Source: Nitrosomonas sp. (GTDB taxonomy: Bacteria > Pseudomonadota > Gammaproteobacteria > Burkholderiales > Nitrosomonadaceae). Taken from it: DNA of 64,000 nucleotides. The notes under the pieces are model-generated. The model had not been told where the DNA came from, did not search any database, and was given only the letters and a program-made list of their open reading frames with translations. Positions 48,268 through 58,628 of this stretch are shown here, piece by piece. The translations under genes were made by a program, and so were the position numbers. The DNA lies in NCBI GenBank assembly GCA_016721865.1, contig JADKHF010000010.1, positions 8,785 through 72,784 of the forward strand. The letters run 5' to 3'. Each line of letters opens with the position of its first letter. Positions within the stretch are counted from its first letter, which is position 1.

Positions 48268-50418
48268 TTAATCAATTGCAATCCCTTTCCCTCGCCTCTG
48301 GGTATGATATTTCTCCACCCATTTAAGCAGCCATTGCGGCGCATGCGCGCGTTTCCATTCCCCCGCTGCATATTTATTGGCTTCTGACCAAGTGGGATAG
48401 GTATGGATGGTGCCGAGAATTTTGTTTAAACCCAGGCCATGCTTCATGGCGAGTACAAATTCGGCTAATAAATCACTGGCGTGTGCGCCGACTATGCTGG
48501 CGCCCAGAATACGATCCTTTCCCGGCACCGTTAGTATTTTGACAAAACCCTGAGCCGCTTCGTCGGCAATCGCGCGATCCAGATCACTCAGATTGAAACG
48601 CGTCACATCCACGGCGATATTACGCGCTTTGGCTTCATTTTCCGACAACCCAACCCGCGCAACTTCCGGATCGGTGAATGTCGTCCATGGAATTACTGAA
48701 TAATCGGCTTTGAAGCGCTTGATATCACTGAACAGCGCATTGACCGAGGCATACCAGGCCTGATGCGCCGCTGTGTGGGTGAATTGGTAGGGCCCGGCGA
48801 CATCGCCGCAGGCATAGATGCTGGGATAAATGGTTTGTAACCCGGCACTGGTTTCGATGGTGCGCCGTGATGAAATCGGAATACCCAATTCTTCCAGTCC
48901 TAAATCTTCTGTGCGGGGTAGCCGGCCTACGGCGCATAACAGTGCATCAAATGGCAGTTTGATTGCTTCGCTGTCAGTGCCGCGCACCGTCAAATATTGC
49001 TGACCACCTTCTGTTTCGCAGCGTAGCGCCTCCGTTTGTGTCAGCAGGGTTACGCCATCTGCTTGCAATGCTGCTTTTACCAATGCAACTGCATCCGCAT
49101 CTTCGCGCGGCAAACAATCACTCCGCACGATCTGTGTTACTTGGCAGTCTAACCGGGAAAATGCTTGCGACAATTCGCAGCCAATCGGTCCGCCGCCCAG
49201 TACAATCAAGCGTTCCGGACGTTCAGTCAACGACCAGAGGGTGTCGGAGGTGTAATAACGTACCGTTTCCAGCCCCGGAATTTCTGGAACCATCGGGCGC
49301 GCACCGGTCGCGATGATGATGGCACGTGTGGTGAGTGTTTGCCCATTGACTTCCACCGACCAGGGTGAAGTAATTTTTGCTTTCCCTTGCAGTACTTCTA
49401 CACCCAATTGGTTATATCGCTCTACCGAATCATGCGGTTCGATTGTTTTGACAACCCGCTGGACACGCGCCATGACATCCGAAAAATCGTACTGAACTTT
49501 AGCTTCTGCAATACCCAGTGACTGGGCGTTTTTTGCCTGTTGCAAGAAAGTGGCGGTACGGATTAATGCTTTGGAGGGCACGCACCCGTAATTGAGGCAA
49601 TCGCCCCCCATCTTGTGACTTTCAATCAAGGTCACCTTGGCACGCGTTGCCGCTGCGATGTACGCGCTTACCAATCCGGCAGCACCGGCGCCGATCACGA
49701 CCAGATTGTGGTCAAATTGGCGTGGCTTGGTCCAGCGTGCATGCAAGCGGCGGATTTTTACCAGCCCGATGCCCCAACGTGCCAGCCAAGGAAGTAGCGC
49801 CAACACAATAAATGAAATAAATAATGCCGGAGACATCACATCAGACAAGTGTGTGATCGCTGCCAATTGCGTGCCAGCACTTACATAGGCGGCGGTTCCA
49901 GCGAACATGCCAGCCAGACTGACCCAGAAGAAAGTAGTACTGCGAATGGTGGTCAATCCCATCAGCAAATTGATGAGAAAGAATGGAAAGACCGGCACCA
50001 GGCGCAATGAAAACAAATAAAAAACACCATCGTGCTCAAGGCCTTTGTTGATGGTTTTCAGACGATCGTTGAAACGGCGCTGTAAGGCATCGTGCAACAC
50101 ATAACGCGCAGTCCAGAACGCCAGTGTTGCGCCAATCGTGGCCGATACCAATACCACCGGCACGCCAATCCAAAATCCGAATATCACGCCACCGGCAAGT
50201 GTCATTACGGTTGCGCCGGGGAATGACAGCGCAGCCATCGCGATATAGACTATCGCGAAAATGCTGGTTACAAGGAACGGTTCTTCCCGGTAAGCTTGCT
50301 GCAATGCCTCATGTTGGTCTTTGAGGGCTTCCAGCGTGAAAAAGCGCCCCAAGTCAAAACACAAAAATAACCCGATCAACAAGCCGAGCAGAATCAGTAG
50401 CCACCAGCGGCGTTTCAT
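48268..50418 (-). CDS. TVP38/TMEM64 membrane domain fused to FAD-dependent disulfide oxidoreductase
   Basis: About 716 residues from ATG 50418 (MKRRWWLL). The N-terminal about 225 residues are a VTT/TVP38-type membrane domain (SFPGATVMTLAGGVIFGFW). The rest is a mercuric-reductase-like flavoprotein: FAD site VIGAGAAGLVSAYIAA, redox disulfide GGDCLNYGCVPSKALIR, NAD site VLGGGPIGCELSQAF and C-terminal HTYPTWSEANKYAAG. The vicinal C-terminal cysteines of true MerA are absent. Last gene of the five-gene minus-strand operon. An upstream ATG at 50442 is possible. Likely a membrane-tethered reductase; substrate unknown. Confidence 0.88.
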   Translation of the reverse strand: MKRRWWLLILLGLLIGLFLCFDLGRFFTLEALKDQHEALQQAYREEPFLVTSIFAIVYIAMAALSFPGATVMTLAGGVIFGFWIGVPVVLVSATIGATLAFWTARYVLHDALQRRFNDRLKTINKGLEHDGVFYLFSLRLVPVFPFFLINLLMGLTTIRSTTFFWVSLAGMFAGTAAYVSAGTQLAAITHLSDVMSPALFISFIVLALLPWLARWGIGLVKIRRLHARWTKPRQFDHNLVVIGAGAAGLVSAYIAAATRAKVTLIESHKMGGDCLNYGCVPSKALIRTATFLQQAKNAQSLGIAEAKVQYDFSDVMARVQRVVKTIEPHDSVERYNQLGVEVLQGKAKITSPWSVEVNGQTLTTRAIIIATGARPMVPEIPGLETVRYYTSDTLWSLTERPERLIVLGGGPIGCELSQAFSRLDCQVTQIVRSDCLPREDADAVALVKAALQADGVTLLTQTEALRCETEGGQQYLTVRGTDSEAIKLPFDALLCAVGRLPRTEDLGLEELGIPISSRRTIETSAGLQTIYPSIYACGDVAGPYQFTHTAAHQAWYASVNALFSDIKRFKADYSVIPWTTFTDPEVARVGLSENEAKARNIAVDVTRFNLSDLDRAIADEAAQGFVKILTVPGKDRILGASIVGAHASDLLAEFVLAMKHGLGLNKILGTIHTYPTWSEANKYAAGEWKRAHAPQWLLKWVEKYHTQRRGKGIAID

Positions 50419-50420
50419 GG

Positions 50421-51386
50421 CTATCGCTTCATTTCGCTGCACGAAGCGCCATACTGAAAACAGCTATAACAGCGATGATGTTTCATACTGACCGGCACTT
50501 TCAGACTTGCGGCCAGTGTTGTACCCAGCACATAATCGGCATCATCATCCACCAGCGTGCACGCATAGATCCTGCAGCGGCCTTCACTCTTCACAACCAT
50601 ACGGCTGAATGCGCACATAAATTCCCGGCGTGTGGATTCGGTCTGATAATCCACCATGCAACTGTGCGTAATTTGCGGCGCGGTGACGGTGATACCGGGT
50701 GGATGGAACTCAGGAAACTCAATGCGCGGCAGATTTTCCGGTAAACCTGCGCCGCGAAAAACTTCCGCAAAACATTTGGCTACTTTATTGGCAGGCAACC
50801 CCGGGATTTTTTGACTGGCCACCGATACGCTAAACCCCATGTCATACAATGCACATAGTCCATCCAGTGCCATTGAAAACATGCCTTCGCCACGATCCTT
50901 GTCATGCTGATCCGCTGAAAAATGATCCAGGCTAACGCGAAAATGTACGGCGTGCGGCCGTTCACGCAGTGGTTTTAATTGTGATAAGCGCTTAATCAGT
51001 GGTTCCGTTGCGTTGGTCAACACCATGCAGGGACGGTGCTGGAGCGCATAATCCAGAATGTGTATCAAGTCTTTGTTGATAAAAGGTTCGCCGCCGGTAA
51101 AAGAAAGCTGTTTAACACCCAGTGTTAACGCTTCATCAATAAATGGTTTGGCATCGTCAAAACGCATCAGTTGCAAGCGGCTATCGCCGGGTTTGGAGCC
51201 TTCCAGGCAAAAGGGGCAAGCCAGATTGCAAGCGGTGCCGGTATGAAACCAGAGTTCCTCTAAGGTATGGGAGCGAATAAACCCGCGTGGTTTGTCATCA
51301 GGTGTGACGTACCAGAGTTTGGAACGCGAACGATGTTCAGTCGATGTTGGTGGTGGTAAAACATTGGCATTCATTTTTAACAACAC
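50421..51386 (-). CDS. Radical SAM protein in arsenic operon
   Basis: 321 residues with the cluster motif CNLACPFC (CxxxCxxC) in a TIM-barrel start, then SFTGGEPFINKDLI. The C-terminus is Cys-rich (CMVDYQTES, CRIYACTLVDDD, CYSCFQYGASCSEMKR), suggesting extra Fe-S ligands. It does not look like canonical ArsS, whose cluster motif is followed by HCHV-type sequence. It overlaps the arsM 3' end by 10 bp, and the position suggests action on a methylated arsenical (inference). Alternative start at 51374. Confidence 0.8.
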   Translation of the reverse strand: MLLKMNANVLPPPTSTEHRSRSKLWYVTPDDKPRGFIRSHTLEELWFHTGTACNLACPFCLEGSKPGDSRLQLMRFDDAKPFIDEALTLGVKQLSFTGGEPFINKDLIHILDYALQHRPCMVLTNATEPLIKRLSQLKPLRERPHAVHFRVSLDHFSADQHDKDRGEGMFSMALDGLCALYDMGFSVSVASQKIPGLPANKVAKCFAEVFRGAGLPENLPRIEFPEFHPPGITVTAPQITHSCMVDYQTESTRREFMCAFSRMVVKSEGRCRIYACTLVDDDADYVLGTTLAASLKVPVSMKHHRCYSCFQYGASCSEMKR

Positions 51387-52422
51387 CCGCCTTTTTGCGC
51401 AACTTGGGTCGCATCATCAAATGGAATCCCCATGCCACAACCTGGAAAAATGCCAAAGTGCTGATCAAAGTTACCGTAAAAATCAAAATGTTTAATAAAG
51501 CGTGTGTCATGCAGCATGCGCAAGGTATTGCCACACACCGGAAACTGTCTGCCGGTTTCGATGAAGTGATGCTTATCCAGCCGGAAAGCATGGCGATGGT
51601 GCGGAATGGTGCCGCGATACACTACTGATTGCCCGTGATCTTCCAAGCCAGTTCCAGATCATGCAGTTTGAACAAGCGATAAGTCGCCGAATAAAAACCG
51701 ATATTCCCCGTTTTTTCCGCCAGCTCCGGGTTACTAATAGCGATGGGACGATCATCGACCAGACGTGGATCGGTGAAGCCGTGTTTGCGTGACAATTGCA
51801 GAAAATCATTCCAATACAGCGCACCACTCAGGCATTCCCCATATAGCACCGGATCATGGGTCAATTCCATCGGAATACGGCGGTCGCTGTACACGTCGGA
51901 GAAATATAATTCTCCGCCCGGCTTCAAGACGCGGAAAGCTTCGCGCAATACTGCTGCTTTGTCCGGAGCCAGATTAATGACGCAATTCGATACAATTACA
52001 TCCACGCTGGCATCCGCCAATTCAAGCTCGTGCAATCGCTCGATATAACCGTGCAGGAAACGGACGTTGCTGCGTTTGTAGCCAAAAGCCTTTTGGTGAT
52101 ATTTTTCATGCTGGCGTGCAACTGTCAATTGCTCTTCGGTCATATCCACCCCGATTACCTGTCCTGTTTCTCCGGTCAATTGGGATAGCACATATACGTC
52201 ACGCCCTGCACCGCAACCCAGATCCAGAATGGTCAAGCCTTGCAGTAATTCGGGCAAAACCAGGCCACAGCCGTAATAACGTGTTTGCACGTCGGCATGC
52301 ACGCGCGCCAGCAAAGGTTTTACAAAATCTGGCAAGCCTGCATCCGTGCAACACGCATTGGTTTGCAAATCCTGGCTGCCCGTCAGCGTTTCGCCATAAT
52401 ATTTTTGAACAATCTCTTGCAT
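51377..52422 (-). CDS. arsM: Arsenite methyltransferase ArsM (frameshifted)
   Basis: SAM-dependent As(III) methyltransferase. SAM motif ILDLGCGAGRDVYVLSQL. Conserved arsenic-binding cysteines are in NACCTDAG, SNCVINLAPDK and YGECLSGALY. The frame breaks near 51640. The C-terminal part reads VVYRGTIPHHRHAFRLD, then PVCGNTLRML and FGIFPGCGMG and ends KGGCC, as expected for full-length ArsM (about 348 residues). It follows the two glycosyltransferase-type genes. Confidence 0.88.
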
Positions 52423-52461
52423 GGTATTCCTTATTTTTGAGGATTAGCGACATTATGTCAT

Positions 52462-53151
52462 TCAAGAGCCATTTTTAGAATGATAACGTGAAGCCAATTC
52501 CTGCGGTGTGACGCCGCACATAAAATTCAAAGCCAGCCTGCGATTATGCCAGGTTCTCCGACACCAGCCATCGCGCTGCCAGCGCCGTGGATCGACAAAA
52601 ATCGGCTCGGATAACGGCAGAAACTTGCCAAACTGGCGTGCGGCGTGTACCAAAGGCACTTCCTCAAACAATGGCCAAGGCGCGTGTCCCCCTATCTGGT
52701 GATAAACCGGGCGTGCCATAAAAATTCCTTGATCGCCATACGGAACACCCGTTCGGCAGCGCAAGGCAATCGCCGGTTCAAGAAGAATGGCTGGCCAGGC
52801 ACGGGGTGCTGCAAAGCGAAAGCGGAAATAACCGCCGATTGCGCCTTGCTCAATCGCTTTTGTCATTGCCGTCAATGGATCTGCTGATAGTTGCGCATCG
52901 GCATGTAAAAACCACAAAACATCGCCTTGTGCTTGTGCCGCACCAGTCAGCAGTTGCTGGCCGCGGCAAGGTTCGCTGGCTATCCATTGCGCCTGAAATT
53001 GTGCGCAGATTTTTGCACAGGGCTCACTGTTGGCAGCATCCACGACGATGATTTCCCAAGGTTTGTTTGGTAATTTCTGCAATTGCGCGAGCAAACACGC
53101 CAGTTTTTCTTCATCGTGGAAACAAGGGATAATGACACTGAAATTAAGCAT
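52462..53151 (-). CDS. TIGR04283-type glycosyltransferase (arsenosugar-associated)
   Basis: 229 residues. Family 2 glycosyltransferase start FSVIIPCFHDEEKL, with the DxD-like motif WFLHADAQL and GVPYGDQGIFM. Members of TIGR04283 are annotated in public resources as arsenosugar biosynthesis glycosyltransferases. Overlaps the upstream gene by 8 bp. Confidence 0.85.
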   Translation of the reverse strand: MLNFSVIIPCFHDEEKLACLLAQLQKLPNKPWEIIVVDAANSEPCAKICAQFQAQWIASEPCRGQQLLTGAAQAQGDVLWFLHADAQLSADPLTAMTKAIEQGAIGGYFRFRFAAPRAWPAILLEPAIALRCRTGVPYGDQGIFMARPVYHQIGGHAPWPLFEEVPLVHAARQFGKFLPLSEPIFVDPRRWQRDGWCRRTWHNRRLALNFMCGVTPQELASRYHSKNGS

Positions 53152-53842
53152 TGGCGATCTTCAGGGTGGAAATGATATTCCGGGTAAGTTCGAGCAATGT
53201 ACGCCGGGCTAAGCGCTGGTCTTGTTTCAGCAAAGTAACCAGTCTTGCAAGATCTTCTATTTGATCCACATCGGTGCCTTGTCCCAATGTTTTTACGGAC
53301 TGCTTTGCGCTATGGCAGGCTTCCCTGAGTGTGGTACCCAATTGGTCGCTGCTCCACGGCAAAGCAGATAAATCCGGCCATGCACAACGATTGCCCATCA
53401 GCACAACACCGCCATCCAACGCCGGAATCAGCACTACGTCTGTGTGCTGTAATGCTGTGCGTGTGGCGGCATAATCTGCAGCATCCAGTCCGGGGGAATC
53501 GCTGCCAACAAATATCAGTTGTTCCATCCCTTGTTCGCGCAATGCTTGATCCAGTGCATTCAGGCGCTGCCCCAGATTACCTGCTATCTGAGGAACAACC
53601 ATCACTGGGGAAGAAATTGGTGCTGACAAAGCCCGTGCCCAATCAGTATCCGCCGCACTGGCGGGTGCTATCACAACCGGGCCGGGCCAACTACAGGCAT
53701 CTTCCAGCGCGCAAGCCAATAGTGCATCGGCAACTTTCTGTGTCATTTCAATGCCCAGGCTCGCCGCCAGTCTTTGTTTGCCGATACCGGGCGCGGGCTT
53801 TTTGCAGACAAGTATTAAAGTGGCTTCATCCATTATTTTCAT
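53144..53842 (-). CDS. TIGR04282/DUF2064 nucleotidyl- or glycosyltransferase (arsenosugar-associated)
   Basis: 232 residues. CofC/DUF2064-like fold: LILVCKKPAPGIGKQRLAA, FVGSDSPGLDAADY and LIPALDGGVVLMG are characteristic. The canonical start motif is K-x-P-x-x-G-x-x-K-T-R-L; here it reads KPAPGIGKQRL. First gene of the operon. It is divergent from ovoA across a 120-bp spacer. Confidence 0.85.
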   Translation of the reverse strand: MKIMDEATLILVCKKPAPGIGKQRLAASLGIEMTQKVADALLACALEDACSWPGPVVIAPASAADTDWARALSAPISSPVMVVPQIAGNLGQRLNALDQALREQGMEQLIFVGSDSPGLDAADYAATRTALQHTDVVLIPALDGGVVLMGNRCAWPDLSALPWSSDQLGTTLREACHSAKQSVKTLGQGTDVDQIEDLARLVTLLKQDQRLARRTLLELTRNIISTLKIANA

Positions 53843-53962
53843 TTCTCTTTAAGGGCGATTGATCAAGGATAAATGACTTTTATCCCGATTGGGTATGATC
53901 TAAAAAGTTTGAGGCGTTATAATACCGGCCAAAGAACCGAACAATCCGTTAAAAATTACGAT
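53843..53962. promoter_or_regulatory. Shared control region of arsenic and ovothiol operons
   Basis: About 120 bp separate the start of the arsenosugar-type operon (minus) and the ovoA ATG at 53963 (plus). An open frame precedes this ATG from 53873, but it lacks a ribosome binding site and family resemblance. No ArsR-type operator could be identified by eye. Co-regulation is inferred from the layout only. Confidence 0.4.
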
Positions 53963-56078
53963 ATGTCACAACCATTATTTCAAAGAACACCCTTACTTGA
54001 CGGCGACGATGTCAACTTAAAACGTGAAGAGATTCGTACATATTTTCATTCTACCCTGGATTGTTATGAGCAGCTTTTTGAAACACTGCGTAATGATGCA
54101 GCCTACTATAAAAAACCCATTACGCTCCGGCATCCCTTGATTTTCTATCTGGGACATACAGCCACATTTTTTGTCAACAAGCTGATTCTCGCCGGACTCA
54201 TTACCGAGCGCATCAATCCCAGACTGGAATCCATTTTTGCTGTCGGCGTCGATGAGATGAGCTGGGACGATCTGGATAGCACGCATTATGATTGGCCTAC
54301 CGTCGAAGAAGTGCGCGTTTATCGTAAAACCATGCGTAACTGGGTCGATAAATTGATTGTCACGATGCCGCTGACCTTGCCAATTACCTGGGAAAGCCCC
54401 TGGTGGCCAATTCTGATGGGGATTGAACATGAACGTATTCATCTGGAAACCTCTTCCGTATTGATTCGTCAGCATGCGATTGAATTCGTGCAACCGCATC
54501 GGGAATGGCAACCTTGCCGCAAATCCGGAATCGCGCCATCCAATGAACTGATTCCAGTTGCAGCAGGGACTGTTGCCATCGGCAAAAGCAAAACCGATGC
54601 CACGCATTATGGCTGGGATAACGAATACGGCACACACAGCGCTGATATCCCGGCGTTCCGAGCGAGCAAATATTTGGTCAGTAATCAGGAATTTTTGTTT
54701 TTTGTTGAAGCCAATGGTTACAACACTGAGAGTTATTGGCAGGAAGAAGGCCGCGCATGGAAGAAATTTACGCAAGCTGAACATCCCACTTTCTGGGTGG
54801 CAAAAGACGGCGCCTGGTGTCTGCGGGTCATGACCGAAGAAATACCGATGCCGTGGGACTGGCCGGTTGAAGTCAATTATCACGAGGCGAAAGCTTTCTG
54901 TAACTGGAAGGCCGTTACCACCGGACAGCCCGTGCGCTTGCCGACGGAAGACGAATGGTATCGGTTATACGATGTCGCCCAGTTATCCGAGGTGCCGTTC
55001 GATGCAATGGCTGCTGGTAATCTGCATCTGGATTACTACGCATCCAGTTGCCCGGTGACTGAATTTCCGCAGGGTGAATTTTTCGATATCGTCGGCAATG
55101 TCTGGCAATGGACTGAAACGCCCACTTATCCCTTTGCCGGTTTTGATGTGCATCCTTTATATGACGACTTTACCACGCCCACTTTTGACAATCAGCACAA
55201 TCTCATAAAGGGCGGTTCCTGGGTTGCCTGCGGCAATGAAACACTGCGCAGCGCACGCTATGCATTCCGTCGACATTTCTTTCAACATGCGGGATTCCGT
55301 TATGTCGTCACAGACACTCCGGCCATTCTGCAAAGTTCCAGCTATGAAACCGATAAACTGCTGTCTGAATACGCTGAATTTCACTATGGCGATACCTATT
55401 TTAACGTGCCTAATTTCCCCAAAGCATTAGCTGATATAGCCATCACTGCGATGGGTGATCGGCCTAAACGCACGGCGCTGGACTTGGGTTGCGCATCCGG
55501 CCGCTCCACTTTTGAATTGGCGCGTGCGTTCGATCATGTAACCGGGATAGATTTTTTCCGCGCGCTTTATCGGTCAAGGCGTTCAACTGGTGCAGCAAGG
55601 TATGTTGCGCTACACGCTGACAGACGAAGGCGAACTGGTATCCTACAAAGAACGCACACTGAGCAACCTGGGGCTGGATGCGATCAAACATAAAGTCGAG
55701 TTTTTCCAGGGCGATGCGTGCAACCTGAAACCCATTTTTACTGGTTACGACCTGATTCTTGCAGCCAATCTGATCGATCGATTGTATGACCCGGCCAAAC
55801 TGCTTAATAGTATTCATACGCGTATCAATATCGGCGGCTTGCTGATGATCACATCGCCCTACACCTGGTTGACCGAGCACACGAAAAAAGAAGCCTGGAT
55901 CGGTGGATTCAAGCGCGATGGCGAGAATTTCACCACGTTGGACGGCCTGAAAGAAATCCTGAACAAGCACTTCCGCCTGATTCAAGGGCCGCAATCCGTA
56001 CCTTTTGTCATTCGCGAAACCAAGCGTAAATTCCAGCACACGCTGTCAGAAGTCACGATCTGGGAGAAAATTTCTTGA
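53963..56078 (+). CDS. ovoA: OvoA: 5-histidylcysteine sulfoxide synthase / methyltransferase (frameshifted)
   Basis: Bifunctional mononuclear iron enzyme that joins cysteine to histidine C5 with O2; its C-terminal domain methylates the mercaptohistidine. The DinB-like N-terminus has iron ligands in LGHTATFF and EHERIHLE. The formylglycine-generating-like domain includes GNVWQWTETP, IKGGSWVACGNETLRSARYAF and RHFFQHAGFRYV. The SAM methyltransferase starts ALDLGCASGRSTFELA. One T too many near 55553 breaks DFSARFIGQGVQLVQQ. About 705 codons. The methyltransferase fusion distinguishes OvoA from EgtB. Confidence 0.9.
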
Positions 56079-57262
56079 GCAGTGGTTTTGATTTTGACCA
56101 CGAAGTCAACCGCGAGGGAACTCACAGCGTCAAGTATGACGGTCGGCAAAGCACGTTTGGTAAAAGCGATGTCATCCCGGTGTGGGTGGCCGACATGGAT
56201 TTTGCTGCGCCACCTGCAGTCACCCGGGCACTGGCAGAACGTGCCGCGCACCCGATTTATGGCTACACGCTTTTCCCGGATAGTTTATACGAGGCCTTGC
56301 TCGGCTGGATGCAGCGGCGCCATGGCTGGACCATACAACGTGACTGGATTGTCATGTGCCCGGGCGTGGTACCCTCCATCAATGCTGCGGTGATGGCGTT
56401 TACGCAACTTGGTGAATCCGTCATCATCCAACCGCCGGTGTATTTCCCGTTTTTCTCTGCTGTCACCCAAACCGGCAGAAAACTGATCCAAAATCCGTTG
56501 CATCTGGAAAATGGCCGCTACACCATCGATTTTGACCATCTGGAGCAATGCGCCAGGGACGCGCATCTGTTATTGCTTTGCTCCCCACATAACCCGGTCG
56601 GCCGAGTCTGGCATCCCGCAGAACTGGAACGGCTGTTGAGATCGCAGCAAATATGACGTGGTCATCTTTCCGATGAAATTCATGCCGATTTGATCTACCC
56701 TGGCAATCAACACCAGACGCTGGCCACTTTCCCAGACCACGCCACCAGGATCATCACCGCTGTTGCGCCGAGCAAAACCTTCAACATTCCCGGATTGAAT
56801 CTGTCCGCGCTGATTATTCCCGATCAATCCATCCGCAACGCCATTATGCAAGTATTTAACAATCTGCATGTCAGCGCATCCAACCCGTTCAGTATCACCG
56901 CTTTTGAAGCCGCTTACCGCGAAGGCGAAGGCTGGTTGGAAGAATTATTGATTTATCTGCGTGATACGCGCGATTGCGTTGAAACCTTTCTGGCACAACA
57001 TTTTCCGGAAATCAGAGTCATCAAGGCCGAAGGCACGTATCTCTTATGGCTGGATTGCCGGGCATGGAATAGGACCGACGCGCAACTGAAACATTTCTTC
57101 ATTCAACAAGCCGGTATCGGTATGAGCCCAGGCACGCTGTTTGGTGAGGAAGGCAGCGGGTTTATGCGACTTAACATTGGCGCACCGAGGCAGACTGTTT
57201 TGTCAGTCATGCAAAATATCAAACAAGCCTTGCAAAATAAAAGACCTGACCATTTTGGCTGA
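56075..57262 (+). CDS. ovoB: OvoB-like PLP-dependent beta-lyase (frameshifted)
   Basis: MalY/PatB-type fold-type I PLP enzyme. It starts with TTG 56075, overlapping the ovoA stop. VIPVWVADMDFAAPPAV and CSPHNPVGRVW are family motifs; VAPSKTFNIPGL contains the PLP lysine. A frame change near 56645 hides the expected FSDEIHADL. In known ovothiol producers a lyase of this type (OvoB) cleaves the OvoA sulfoxide product to give 5-thiohistidine. A cystathionine beta-lyase role is the alternative; the coupling to ovoA favours OvoB. Confidence 0.82.
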
Positions 57263-57293
57263 ACTTGCGATTCCTCGTTGTCTTGCCACGGGG
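57262..57293. repeat. REP-like palindrome (copy next to IS630)
   Basis: GAACTTGCGATTCC followed by CCTCGTTG-TCTT-GCCACGGGG. Same unit as 46001-46031. IS630 copy 2 is inserted a few bases downstream (GCGCTA), so the insertion is next to the palindrome. Confidence 0.7.
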
Positions 57294-57300
57294 AGCGCTA

Positions 57301-58628
57301 GTGTCTAATTGCATAAGTTAACGATTGTATTTCTGAGTTGAGCACCTCTTACCTCGCGCTTCCTCCAAATAAACGGCGCAGCAGTTTTATTGTAGTGTTC
57401 ACGAACGCTTTGATGGCTTGCGTCAGTTGCTCCGTACTTTGGAAGCTTGCCCCATTCATGTTTTGCGTGTAAAGATGCCAAACCAAATTTCTACTTGGTT
57501 AAGCCAGCTTGCTGAAGTAGGTGTGAAATGGAAGTGGACGTTAGGATGACGTACCAGCCAGTCATCATTTCTCTTTTACGGGTTGCGTAGTTGTCCAAGA
57601 TCCGTGAATTTCTTGGTTGACAGGCACTTCAGCCACTACGTCATCAAGAAAGGCCTGGAAGTCTGGACGCTTCTTGACTGCCGTGACCTTGGATTGATTA
57701 CGCCAGTGGCCACGTTCAGCGCGGCAAATAAGTTGACGGTACCGTGACGCCTGTACGTGCTTTTGATTCCGCGCACGATTTTTCCGCTGCTGGGTATGAA
57801 CGTAGCCAATTTTTCTCTCTAAGGCTTGGAATCGATGGCCTTTCATCAATACTCAGAACCAGTGCGTTGCGGGTGGCCCCAGGTACAAGCCTATCCATCT
57901 GCTGCTTTGGCCGCGAATTCCGGATCAGTACTCACGCACCAAGAACGCATGCGCCGTAGTTGAATGCCCTCCTTGCGAAGAATGCGCCAGATGGCGTCAT
58001 CTGACACGCCCAGTGCCTGAGCTAGCGTTCTTCCGTCCCAACTGGAAAGCCCTTCGGGTGGAGTAAGTTCAAGCTGTTTGCGTATTCTATCGCGCAAGTC
58101 GCTGGCATCGTAGATGGGTGGCTTGCCACTGCGCGCTCGGTCATGTAACGCCGCGATGCCGCCCTCCATAAATCTCTTGCGCCACATCACTACCGTATTC
58201 GCCTGCAACTTCATGCGTGCCGCAATCTGGTCGTTACGTTCGCCCGCCTGACGGCCCAACACAACCTTTGCACGCTCAACCAAACGAGCTTGCTCAGTGC
58301 GACTAGATCCCAGTCGCTCCAATTCTTTTTCGATCCTGATCGCTGCATGTTACCTTTGCTGCCTACCCGTGTCATGAGACCCTGCTTACGTTAAACAAAC
58401 AGGAGATTACTTAAATAACTAATTTAATTAAACACCGTTCTCCGCCCACGAACCCCGGGGCACTTCATCGCCACCCGCCCCAGAGGGGGCGCCCCCCCCC
58501 CCCCCCCCCCCACCCCCGCGGCCGCCCTCCATAAATCCCTTCGCCTATCGCTGCTGTACCCGCCCGCCCCCCGCGCGCCCCCCCCGGCGGCCCCGCCCCC
58601 CCCCCGCCCCCTCTATGCAATCAAACAC
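57301..58628 (-). mobile_element. IS630-family insertion sequence, copy 2 with garbled right end
   Basis: Near-identical to the copy at 17047. The left end GTGTCTAATTGCATAAG follows TA at 57299-57300. A first right end AATTAAACAC is at about 58426-58435, but no TA follows. Instead comes 58436-58632: C/G-rich low-complexity DNA with embedded element sequence (GCCGCCCTCCATAAATC) that closes with CTATGCAATCAAACAC and then GTAG. The true right end is probably the latter, with the intervening stretch corrupted. Confidence 0.75.
57305..58375 (-). pseudogene. IS630-type transposase, copy 2 (frameshifts)
   Basis: Same protein as at 17051-18117. The longest intact segment (58322-57891) holds the helix-turn-helix (DQIAARMKLQANTVVMWRKR) and the linker through GVSDDAIWRILRKEGIQ. 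LSIDERPSIPSL carries the first Asp. Breaks occur near 57890, 57820 and 57560, at other places than in copy 1. Confidence 0.8.

Noticed and set aside
48268..50442. Mercuric reductase (merA) call for the flavoprotein
   Set aside because: The N-terminal heavy-metal domain and the C-terminal vicinal cysteines of MerA are absent, there is no mer operon, and the membrane domain fusion differs.
53963..56078. EgtB (ergothioneine) call for the sulfoxide synthase
   Set aside because: The C-terminal SAM methyltransferase fusion and the adjacent MalY-like lyase fit OvoA/OvoB; no EgtD-like gene is nearby.
58490..58615. C-rich tract as an i-motif/G-quadruplex regulatory element
   Set aside because: Fragments of the IS element are interspersed and neighbouring sequence is corrupted, so an artefact is more likely.
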